A stretch of DNA of 35,869 nt from Verrucomicrobiota bacterium (GTDB taxonomy: Bacteria > Chlamydiota > Chlamydiia > Chlamydiales > SM23-39), in assembly GCA_018239895.1 (NCBI GenBank), contig JAFEGL010000034.1:1-35869 (forward strand), written 5' to 3'. Below the pieces are notes generated by a model. The model worked only from the letters and a program-made list of their open reading frames with translations, ran no database searches and had not been told where the DNA came from. Each line of letters opens with the position of its first letter. Positions within the stretch are counted from its first letter, which is position 1. A program made the translations under genes and the position numbers. Below, in pieces: positions 10,354 through 16,963 of this stretch.

Positions 10354-10430
10354 CAAGAGATCAGCCTCCTCTTTCCCCTGCCCTTGCCCGTGCCCGTGCC
10401 CGTGCCTATGGGGGCAGCGGAGTTGATCTT
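10354..10430. repeat. Imperfect inverted repeat with CCCNTG hexamer array
   Basis: Between the stops of uvrA (+) and the last gene of the array (-) lies an imperfect inverted repeat: AGATCAGCCTCCTC on the left, and AGATCAACTCCGCTGCCCCC read on the minus strand from the right. Its centre holds six consecutive hexamers of the form CCCCTG, CCCTTG, three CCCGTG and CCTATG (10375-10410). The left arm shares CTCCTCTTTCCCCTGC exactly with the hairpin at 11823-11880, so the two look like members of one small repeat family. It may also act as a bidirectional terminator. Confidence 0.6.
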
Positions 10431-10433
10431 CTG

Positions 10434-10847
10434 TTAAAGGAGGTACGACTCTATCATGACCTGACCTGTGCCCCACGCAAACGCCGAGAAAGCGCTCAAA
10501 CTTGCGGCAGTCATATCGGTATCGGCTAAGTTGGCAACGAGAGAAATAAGTACAGGAATCGACATGGCTGCGACTTTCGAGGCGGCCATGTTTACAATCG
10601 CCTCTACTCGATTAGTCCCGTTTACTTTCATTTCAAGGAGAGCCATCCCCTGAGCAGCCGCAGCGCCAAACATGCCTGTAGCTCCCAATCGGGAGAGCCA
10701 AGGACTGAGAAAATAATCATCTGAAACTTTAGCCATTTTTTCAGCTAAAACTAAAACGCAGGAGACTTTAGCTGCATCGAAGGTTCGATTTAAAAATCTC
10801 TCTAATTTTTCGGTTTGATTCTGCTGACGAATTTGTTGAGCGTTCAT
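10434..10847 (-). CDS. Small multi-pass membrane protein, tandem array member 8
   Basis: Unrecognised 137-aa hydrophobic protein, last of eight consecutive related genes. Features shared with the genes at 11376 and 12321: LAEKMAK near residue 35, then SPWLSRLGATGMFG, a polar segment with NR, then MSIPVLISL followed by an acidic pair (ADTD), and a final hydrophobic stretch. Three or four hydrophobic segments are visible (about 26-40, 50-72, 88-108 and 112-133). The polar N-terminus is Gln/Asn-rich (MNAQQIRQQNQTEK). AGGA lies a few bases before the ATG at 10847. A membrane role is inferred from composition only; an inclusion-membrane or effector role is possible but unproven. Confidence 0.75.
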   Translation of the reverse strand: MNAQQIRQQNQTEKLERFLNRTFDAAKVSCVLVLAEKMAKVSDDYFLSPWLSRLGATGMFGAAAAQGMALLEMKVNGTNRVEAIVNMAASKVAAMSIPVLISLVANLADTDMTAASLSAFSAFAWGTGQVMIESYLL

Positions 10848-10905
10848 AACATCCTATAAATAAGCCAAATAGAATACAGGAAAAATCATTTTAATGAAAC
10901 GAGTA

Positions 10906-11292
10906 TCATCTAAGACTTAAGAGATTGTTTACTGTCATCACTCCGGACATTGTCCCAAATAGCATACAAAAACTGTCATCTCTCGTGAGTAAAATAGATA
11001 AAAAGATGGGGAGTGCAACGTCTCGAATAATTCTTGCGCTGAAATTTCTAAGATCTTGGATTCTGCGGTCTCCCACGTTAATGATCGAATATCTTTGCAT
11101 TGCAACACATGTTGTAATCCCCAAAACCCCCAACCTCTCCACAAAAGGGCTCCATCCCCATTTATTGGTAATTTCAGCTGTTTTGGCTATAGTAACCGCC
11201 GCCAAAGATAGATGACAAAGAACTATGCTCGCCTCCAGGATCTCCGCAGATTCTCGACGGCGCGCCGCTGGATCAGGAACGACTTGATGCAT
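10906..11292 (-). CDS. Small multi-pass membrane protein, tandem array member 7
   Basis: Unrecognised 128-aa hydrophobic protein. It keeps the array pattern: AKTAEI, W..FVERLGVLGI, a polar linker (NVGDRRIQDLR), RDVALPIFLSILLTRDD and a C-terminal hydrophobic segment. I place the start at the ATG at 11292 (MHQVVPDPAARRRE) because GGGAGGA lies four bases upstream. The frame stays open to 11319, but that ATG has no ribosome site. The Shine-Dalgarno can pair with UCCUUCC immediately upstream across an AAAA loop. Closest in pattern to the genes at 13656 and 11875. Confidence 0.72.
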   Translation of the reverse strand: MHQVVPDPAARRRESAEILEASIVLCHLSLAAVTIAKTAEITNKWGWSPFVERLGVLGITTCVAMQRYSIINVGDRRIQDLRNFSARIIRDVALPIFLSILLTRDDSFCMLFGTMSGVMTVNNLLSLR

Positions 11293-11295
11293 ACA

Positions 11296-11313
11296 TCCTC
11301 CCTTTTGGAAGGA
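11296..11313 (-). promoter_or_regulatory. Hairpin masking the ribosome binding site of array member 7
   Basis: On the minus strand UCCUUCC, a four-A loop and GGGAGGA form a seven-pair stem with one G-U pair. The right arm is the Shine-Dalgarno of the gene starting at 11292, so translation may depend on ribosomes arriving from the preceding gene. Confidence 0.4.
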
Positions 11314-11375
11314 CAGCATACGTAAAAACTAATTTAAAATGAAGAATAGATTAAGAACGCATTCTCTCTTAACCT

Positions 11376-11774
11376 TCAATGATCATAAGAGAGAGACATA
11401 CTTGCCATGCCCAACAATGTAGTCGCTACAATAGAGCAACTAGTGGCAATCAGGTCCATATCATAAAAGTTAAGACCCAGAGCAATCAACATGGGAATAG
11501 CCGACCCGCTCACTCTTAAAGTCGCAAGTTGAGGGATCCCCTGCTCTTGTTCGGCTCTATTTCCTGTCATATTTATGAGTGCGCAGCATTGAAAAAACGA
11601 ACCGCCGAGCACTCCCAAAGAACCAAATCTAGATAACCAGAAATTGTTGTGAGACACATGACCGAAAAGCTTAGCGGCTTTTTCAGCCATGACAAGAGAG
11701 CAAGAATTTTGAATCACTGAAAAAGATCTATTCAAAAGATCTCCTATCATTGAAGCTCGAGTTACACTATTCAT
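11376..11774 (-). CDS. Small multi-pass membrane protein, tandem array member 6
   Basis: Unrecognised 132-aa hydrophobic protein, the clearest relative of the gene at 10434. They share MAEKAAK/LAEKMAK, NFWLSRFGSLGVLGG/SPWLSRLGATGMFG, a linker with NR.E, GSAIPMLIAL/AMSIPVLISL and an acidic residue pattern FYDMD/LADTD. The ATG at 11774 is chosen because AGGAG lies four bases upstream. The open frame continues to 11987, but that part overlaps the preceding gene and contains the 11823-11880 hairpin. The relatedness suggests a fairly recent duplication within the array. Confidence 0.75.
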   Translation of the reverse strand: MNSVTRASMIGDLLNRSFSVIQNSCSLVMAEKAAKLFGHVSHNNFWLSRFGSLGVLGGSFFQCCALINMTGNRAEQEQGIPQLATLRVSGSAIPMLIALGLNFYDMDLIATSCSIVATTLLGMASMSLSYDH

Positions 11775-11822
11775 AAATCTCCTAAAATTGTCGGGAAGAG
11801 GATACAGCAGATCCGCTTTTTT

Positions 11823-11880
11823 AATAAACTCCTCTTTCCCCTGCTCCAATAGGCAAGGACAAGAGAAAGTGGAGTTAATC
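11823..11880. repeat. Hairpin repeat related to 10354-10430
   Basis: AACTCCTCTTTCCCCTG on the left pairs, with about 14 of 17 matches, with the reverse complement of CAAGAGAAAGTGGAGTT on the right. The left arm shares 16 identical bases (CTCCTCTTTCCCCTGC) with the element at 10354-10430. It lies between array members 5 and 6 and its right arm contains the stop codon of member 5 (TAA at 11877-11875). Confidence 0.55.
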
Positions 11881-12213
11881 TCTATGATTGGGAATTTGGC
11901 GGTAGGTTTGGAGAGAAAACCAGGCTGTGCTGACGAGTAGACCATAGCAAAGCCAATCGTGGCGGCAGGCAAAGTAGGTGGCCGCAAGGGGAAAAATAAA
12001 CCGTTGTAGAGCCCTTTTCACGTTTGCCGTCAAGGCGCTGCTGCGCACCTCCATATCGTTATGGTCCAGGAGTGCGACTCTGTGCCTTAGCGCTACTGCA
12101 AGGAGTCCTAAGCAGCTCAGCCGCTCAAAATAGAGACTCAGTCTATTGAGGATGGGAAGCCGGCCGGCGATTTTGGCTGCGAGGGCGAGGAGGGTGCACA
12201 CCAAAGATTTCAT
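11875..12213 (-). CDS. Small membrane protein, tandem array member 5 (short)
   Basis: Unrecognised 112-aa protein, the shortest member. The array pattern is still visible: LALAAKIAG, LYFERLSCLGLLAVA, a polar linker with acidic residues (DHNDMEVR), a basic segment KRALQR, FIFPLAATYF, then RHDWLCYGLLVSTAWF. The N-terminus (MKSLVCTLLALAAKIAG) starts directly in the first hydrophobic segment, so the polar head of other members is missing. No good ribosome site precedes the ATG at 12213. It could be a truncated or decaying copy. The spacing from member 4 is about 107 bases and includes a GC hairpin. Confidence 0.6.
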   Translation of the reverse strand: MKSLVCTLLALAAKIAGRLPILNRLSLYFERLSCLGLLAVALRHRVALLDHNDMEVRSSALTANVKRALQRFIFPLAATYFACRHDWLCYGLLVSTAWFSLQTYRQIPNHRD

Positions 12214-12272
12214 CTGGAGAGAATCTAAAGAACTAAAAATGCCTTGAGCCTATCTTCTAAAAAATGCAATTT

Positions 12273-12297
12273 CCTCCGGAGGGCTGTCTCCCGGAGG
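12273..12297. other. GC-rich hairpin between array members 4 and 5
   Basis: CCTCCGG at 12273-12279 and CCGGAGG at 12291-12297 form a perfect seven-pair stem with an 11-base loop. Read on the minus strand a run of six T follows about eight bases after the stem. It could attenuate transcription between the two genes, but is not a textbook terminator. Confidence 0.35.
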
Positions 12298-12320
12298 GTG
12301 AACCACAATTCTATATGGGA

Positions 12321-12743
12321 TCATGCCTGCCTGCGGGCTAAGTAATGATCAAAAAGCGCATCGCGCCCTTCATACATTAAATATCCAGCCATGAAACTAA
12401 AAACGCTGCTAGTCGGATCGTTCCAGCAAAGGACCATAGAGCAGACTGCTGGAATCGCCGTTGTCCCCATGGCCTGGAATGCCTTCTGGATAAGACCCGG
12501 TTCACGATCCGCGCCCGTCGCTACCATATACATGACCGTTATCCGTTGGGCCAGCGCGCTCCCAAATAGGCCGTAGGAGCCCAATCGAGAGGCCCAGGTT
12601 CCCCAGGACCACATCCCAGAGAAATTGGCAATTTTTTCAACGGAAACGGCCATACCGGAAAGGAAGGAGAAGCCCGTAGCCCCGTTCAATGCCCACCGTG
12701 TGAAAGTGGCCGCTTGAGCTTGTTGAGGATTTAATCGATTCAT
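12321..12743 (-). CDS. Small multi-pass membrane protein, tandem array member 4
   Basis: Unrecognised 140-aa hydrophobic protein. Array motifs: SVEKIANFSG, WGTWASRLGSYGLFGSALAQ, a linker VATGADREPG, GTTAIPAVCSMVLCWNDP and a last segment ending in YLARRQA. The ATG at 12743 (MNRLNPQQAQAATF) is preferred because GGAGGA lies seven bases upstream. The frame is open to 12866, but that region overlaps member 3. With the genes at 10434 and 11376 it forms the most coherent subgroup (EK.A, W.SR.G, aIP). Confidence 0.72.
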   Translation of the reverse strand: MNRLNPQQAQAATFTRWALNGATGFSFLSGMAVSVEKIANFSGMWSWGTWASRLGSYGLFGSALAQRITVMYMVATGADREPGLIQKAFQAMGTTAIPAVCSMVLCWNDPTSSVFSFMAGYLMYEGRDALFDHYLARRQA

Positions 12744-12751
12744 GGATCTGT

Positions 12752-12768
12752 CCTCCATTTTTTGGAGA
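12752..12768 (-). promoter_or_regulatory. Hairpin overlapping the ribosome binding site of array member 4
   Basis: On the minus strand CTCCA and TGGAG pair across a loop of As, and the right arm forms part of the GGAGGA ribosome site of the gene starting at 12743. The arrangement matches that at 11296-11313. Confidence 0.35.
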
Positions 12769-12804
12769 TGAAGAATACATCGAGCAAAGTTTTGTTGGAA
12801 GGGA

Positions 12805-13257
12805 TTAATCGAGGTGTTCGGGCACAAAATTAAAATCGATGACTGCAAGGTTAGGACGGAGCGCAACTAGGCTTGTTGTTACAAAGAACGCTGCAGCGCC
12901 TAAGGAGAAAAGAGGGAAAATATCGCTGCAAGTACAAAGGGCCGATATTGTCAGAGGAAACATCATAAATTTGATTGTCCTCGAGGTCTTGACGATGGTT
13001 GAATGAGAAGCGTTAGCCTCAGTAGATTTTATATGGAGGACAGTTTTATGGAGAAAAGCGCTCAGACATATTAAACCCCAAACCCCTGCGATTGTAAGAT
13101 AATTGCTGGCCAAAAGGGAATCGGGCGCTACCAAGCTGGCTACTTTTGCTGTGGCGATTGCCGCTGCGGAAACACTTGATCCCTGCCGGATCCGCGTGAG
13201 AGCTGTTTCTGCTTTATGGACTTCCTGTGCAGCCTTATCGTGATAAATTGGGGTCAT
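12805..13257 (-). CDS. Small multi-pass membrane protein, tandem array member 3
   Basis: Unrecognised 150-aa protein with several hydrophobic segments (about 30-47, 53-75, 94-113 and 115-133) and a charged N-terminus (MTPIYHDKAAQEVHKAET). It follows the array layout: ATAKVASL, then NYLTIAGVWGLICLSAFLHK, a polar linker, then KFMMFPLTISALCTCSD and a final segment. The RLG motif is replaced by TIAG, so it is one of the more diverged members. Its ATG overlaps the stop of member 2 (ATGA at 13257-13254), giving translational coupling. The C-terminal tail (VIDFNFVPEHLD) is acidic. Confidence 0.68.
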   Translation of the reverse strand: MTPIYHDKAAQEVHKAETALTRIRQGSSVSAAAIATAKVASLVAPDSLLASNYLTIAGVWGLICLSAFLHKTVLHIKSTEANASHSTIVKTSRTIKFMMFPLTISALCTCSDIFPLFSLGAAAFFVTTSLVALRPNLAVIDFNFVPEHLD

Positions 13258-13652
13258 TCTCTTCTGTCCAATCTTTTTAATTGGAGATACCCTTCAGCAG
13301 TTAGTATGAGGGTTCCTGCCAAAACGGCTAAGCTTGCCGGATCGTCCCGCTGAAGGACCATCGAAACGACCGTGCTAAAAAAGAGCGCGCGGATGGTTTG
13401 AAGAGCATCTCGGATTAGAACTACATCGGCAGCTTCTCTTGCTTCTTCTATATGAACCACCACTTGCCTTCCTAAAGCGGCTGTGCCAGCTAAGAAGACG
13501 CAGGCTGATCGAGCAAAAACAGAACCCGCTAAAGAGGCTCCAGGCATCGACTGGACTATTTTGCCCGCAGCCAACATCATCAGACATCCGCAGCCTGTAG
13601 CGACCGTTGTCGCTAAACAGTCCCTAGCTTGATTGGAAGCCTCTATCGCCAT
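13254..13652 (-). CDS. Small multi-pass membrane protein, tandem array member 2
   Basis: Unrecognised 132-aa protein with hydrophobic segments near residues 17-33, 40-62, 83-103 and 104-121. Array layout: LMMLAAGKIV, SVFARSACVFLAGTAALGRQ, a charged linker (HIEEAREAADVV), a basic residue (IRA), STVVSMVLQRDDP and a last hydrophobic segment followed by a charged tail (LKRLDRRE). The QRDDP motif matches the TRDDS and TKDDL of members 7 and 1. The ATG at 13652 is three bases after the stop of member 1 and the TGA overlaps member 3, so members 1-3 are tightly coupled. Confidence 0.7.
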   Translation of the reverse strand: MAIEASNQARDCLATTVATGCGCLMMLAAGKIVQSMPGASLAGSVFARSACVFLAGTAALGRQVVVHIEEAREAADVVLIRDALQTIRALFFSTVVSMVLQRDDPASLAVLAGTLILTAEGYLQLKRLDRRE

Positions 13653-13655
13653 AGA

Positions 13656-14081
13656 CTATCTAAACCGTTGTCTTGGTATTGCCTGGACTGCTTTATGGAA
13701 ACCATTTTTTGCGCCGATATAAATAATGGCTGAAGAGGCCAAGGTGCCGAAGATCAGACCGTGGCTGAAAAGATCGTCTTTGGTGAGAAACAGAGAGACT
13801 CCGACAGGAATGAGCATGGTCCGGGCAGCTTTGGTGATTTTTCCGAATAGATCCTTCGCCTCGGCAGGAGGGAGCCGGCTCGCATGGAAAACGGAATATT
13901 TTCCTAAAATACTGGAAGTTAAAAAACCGAAAGCTCCCAAACGTTTCCCCCAAACAGTCGCTTGACCGAGAATGGGGACAAATTCGAGAGCTGCTGCAGA
14001 TAGAGCGACTACAGCCGTGGAGGCGAAGCCTCCAAGAATGCTCGCCGCAAAATAGTTTTTTGCGCTATCCAAAGCGTTCAT
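13656..14081 (-). CDS. Small multi-pass membrane protein, tandem array member 1
   Basis: Unrecognised 141-aa protein, first of the array. Motifs: a Gly/Ala-rich segment (GGFASTAVVALSAAALEF), TVWGKRLGAFGFLTSS, a polar linker with Pro (LPPAEAKDL), a basic residue region, then TMLIPVGVSLFLTKDDLF and a final hydrophobic segment. The ATG at 14081 shares its A with the stop of the hydrolase gene (TAATG), so I prefer it over the longer open frame to 14156, which lies inside the hydrolase. It is coupled upstream and downstream. Confidence 0.72.
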   Translation of the reverse strand: MNALDSAKNYFAASILGGFASTAVVALSAAALEFVPILGQATVWGKRLGAFGFLTSSILGKYSVFHASRLPPAEAKDLFGKITKAARTMLIPVGVSLFLTKDDLFSHGLIFGTLASSAIIYIGAKNGFHKAVQAIPRQRFR

Positions 14082-15292
14082 TACATCGCATCCGCTTGAA
14101 CTTGGACTGGAGCAAACACAAATCTGCCCAAAGTCTCGGCCGCATCCACATGCCATTCAAGGTGGGCGTTGTGGTTAGCTTCTAGCGAATCCAACGCGTA
14201 GCCAGGTTTGGCTTGGAGTTCCAGGAACTGATCGTGATTGACGGCTTCTTGCAAGCTGGCGGGGGTCTCAATGACTTGGTCGTGGGGATGGCGGACAATG
14301 AGGATCGGCGCTTGAGCCTTAACTTTGTTGTAAAGATCCAGCGAGTTGAAGTCGAAACCTCTCTTGGTTACCTGCGAGGCAGCCCAATTGCTCAACATCT
14401 TGGCAAGTCCAGTAGCGCAGCGCCCTTCGCCAAAAATATTATGGATCAGCTTCTTTGCAATGATCCGAGTGGCGGCTGAAACGGTGCTATAGGAGACCCG
14501 GTTGATGTGCGCTCCGGTCAATTCTGGATTGAGCGCTTGGGTGGCCAGAGCAGGTCCGCCTCCGAGAGATTTTCCATCGAAGCAAATTTTGTCGGAAGAG
14601 GTTTGCAATGTTTGCTGAACCCAATAAACAACAGAAGAGCCAGCGATCGGTAGATCAATGTCCTTCCTAAAACTTCCCTCTGAATCGCCCACTCCGGGAT
14701 AATCGAAGAGGACGTAATTGCAAGGAGTCCCTTGTTGAATCGACTGGATCATAGGCCAATAATCGGTGACCATTCGGCTATACTCTCCATTTCCGTTGAA
14801 ATGGATCACTGTCGGGCTGGAGGCATCGGCGTCTTTATGGCGGAAGCAGGTAATGCCGATCTTGACTCCGTCAGGAGTGAGAACCTCGTCGTGTTCGGGC
14901 TTAAAATGGGCGCGAAGTTGATTGGCCGTACTTAGCGCATAAGCGGCCCCTTCATCTGAATCGCTTTTGTGGGCTGCCAAGGATTGCAAAATGAAATTCT
15001 TTTCACCTGCAGGAGCCACCTCGCCCGACCAAAATCTTTGGAACTGGTATTTAATTTGGGCGATCTCCTCAGGATTAAACATCACCTGAGCAGGGAGGAC
15101 AGCTATACTCACAATCCGGTTCAAGAGACCATTGATGAATCGGCCGATAAGGATAAACGGGATCAAAACAGAGATGATATTCCAAAAAATTCTTCCTATT
15201 CTTTGGCAGCGGGTCTCGGGAACTGGTTTAAGATCTTCGCTCGGCCACGGAGCTTGTAAAATCCTATTTTGAATTGAAACAGCTGAACTCAT
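14081..15292 (-). CDS. Alpha/beta hydrolase with N-terminal membrane segment
   Basis: 403-aa protein of the alpha/beta hydrolase fold. The nucleophile elbow is GKSLGGG (Ser about residue 242), preceded by an FNGNGEYS segment that could form the oxyanion region and by FDYPGVGDSEGS. The likely acid is Asp near 338 (VRHPHDQV) and the His is in NHNAHLEW near 374-377. Residues about 35-72 are strongly hydrophobic (WNIISVLIPFILIG) and suggest membrane association. I chose the ATG at 15292 (MSSAVSIQN) because GAGG lies five bases upstream; the ATG at 15316 lacks one. Substrate unknown; lipase, esterase or acyltransferase are possible. It heads the eight-gene membrane array and overlaps its first gene, so the products may act together. 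Confidence 0.78.
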   Translation of the reverse strand: MSSAVSIQNRILQAPWPSEDLKPVPETRCQRIGRIFWNIISVLIPFILIGRFINGLLNRIVSIAVLPAQVMFNPEEIAQIKYQFQRFWSGEVAPAGEKNFILQSLAAHKSDSDEGAAYALSTANQLRAHFKPEHDEVLTPDGVKIGITCFRHKDADASSPTVIHFNGNGEYSRMVTDYWPMIQSIQQGTPCNYVLFDYPGVGDSEGSFRKDIDLPIAGSSVVYWVQQTLQTSSDKICFDGKSLGGGPALATQALNPELTGAHINRVSYSTVSAATRIIAKKLIHNIFGEGRCATGLAKMLSNWAASQVTKRGFDFNSLDLYNKVKAQAPILIVRHPHDQVIETPASLQEAVNHDQFLELQAKPGYALDSLEANHNAHLEWHVDAAETLGRFVFAPVQVQADAM

Positions 15293-15343
15293 GATCACCT
15301 CTTTAATTTGGGCCACGAGTTTACCTAAAAATTGAACTTACTT

Positions 15344-16357
<1,014 letters not shown>

Positions 16358-16876
16358 TTACGTACCATTTTGACTGTCACCTCCTTTTTCGACAACTTGT
16401 TGCTTTTCATCGCTAACACCTTCCATGAAAGGAGCTAGGTCCCCCATCACAATCCGCTTTCCCCAAACTCGATCAAAAAGGGCTCCGAATTTATTCTGGT
16501 CCGCATCTGCTGAATAGGAGAAGAGGATCATCTTGCCGATTTGGCTGGCCTCCTCCATATTCCGGATCATCTGGGCAACTTTTAGCCCTTCGTTTTCCAA
16601 AGGTTTATTCGAGTCGGGCAAATCGGGGACTTGGTTGTCCAAAATTGCGAAGATGTAGCGCCTTTTCTCATCGGTGAGTTCCAATTGGTCGCTCTGTGGA
16701 TTCAGGCGGTAGAAGGGGGCTCCCTGGATCGCTTGGATGGCATCCGAGGAGCTTCTGACAAAGACGGCCTCGATTCCAGGTATTTTCCTTTCAAAAAATT
16801 TAGCAACTATTTTGTAATTCGCTCCTACATCTTCTAGAACTAGAGCCGCTCTTACAGGCGTTCCTTCGGCCATCAT
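16358..16876 (-). CDS. Response-regulator receiver-like protein
   Basis: 172-aa protein that I read as a stand-alone, diverged receiver domain. It opens with a beta strand ending in an acidic residue (AALVLEDVGANYKIV), has a second strand VFVRSSSDAIQAI, then FAILDNQVPDLP with the likely phospho-acceptor Asp, a helix (NEGLKVAQMIRNM), KMILFSYSAD in the Thr/Ser position and WGKRIVMGDLAPFM with a candidate Lys. This is the order of the phosphorylation-site residues in CheY-like domains. No output domain is present. GGAGG lies four bases before the first of two adjacent ATGs (16876). It precedes trpS by nine bases and diverges from pknD. The family assignment is by motif order only. Confidence 0.6.
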   Translation of the reverse strand: MMAEGTPVRAALVLEDVGANYKIVAKFFERKIPGIEAVFVRSSSDAIQAIQGAPFYRLNPQSDQLELTDEKRRYIFAILDNQVPDLPDSNKPLENEGLKVAQMIRNMEEASQIGKMILFSYSADADQNKFGALFDRVWGKRIVMGDLAPFMEGVSDEKQQVVEKGGDSQNGT

Positions 16877-16963
16877 AGACCCTCCAAATATTTTCTTAAC
16901 TCACATTTAAACAAACCTTAATTCATCTTCTTTTTTTTTGGAAGGGACGAAAAATTCGATTGC
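16877..16963. promoter_or_regulatory. Divergent region between receiver-like gene and pknD
   Basis: This 87-base AT-rich gap contains the GGAGG of the minus-strand gene and, on the plus strand, a run of T followed by GGAAGGGA. That possible ribosome site lies about 16 bases before the first pknD ATG, so the pknD start is uncertain. No confident promoter pair was found. Confidence 0.3.

Noticed and set aside
10375..10410. CCCNTG hexamers as a CRISPR array
   Set aside because: The units are six bases without spacers; this is a microsatellite inside an inverted repeat.
11775..11987. Upstream extension of array member 6
   Set aside because: It overlaps member 5 and contains a repeat hairpin, while a good AGGAG precedes the ATG at 11774.
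12744..12866. Upstream extension of array member 4
   Set aside because: It overlaps member 3, and GGAGGA positions the start at 12743.
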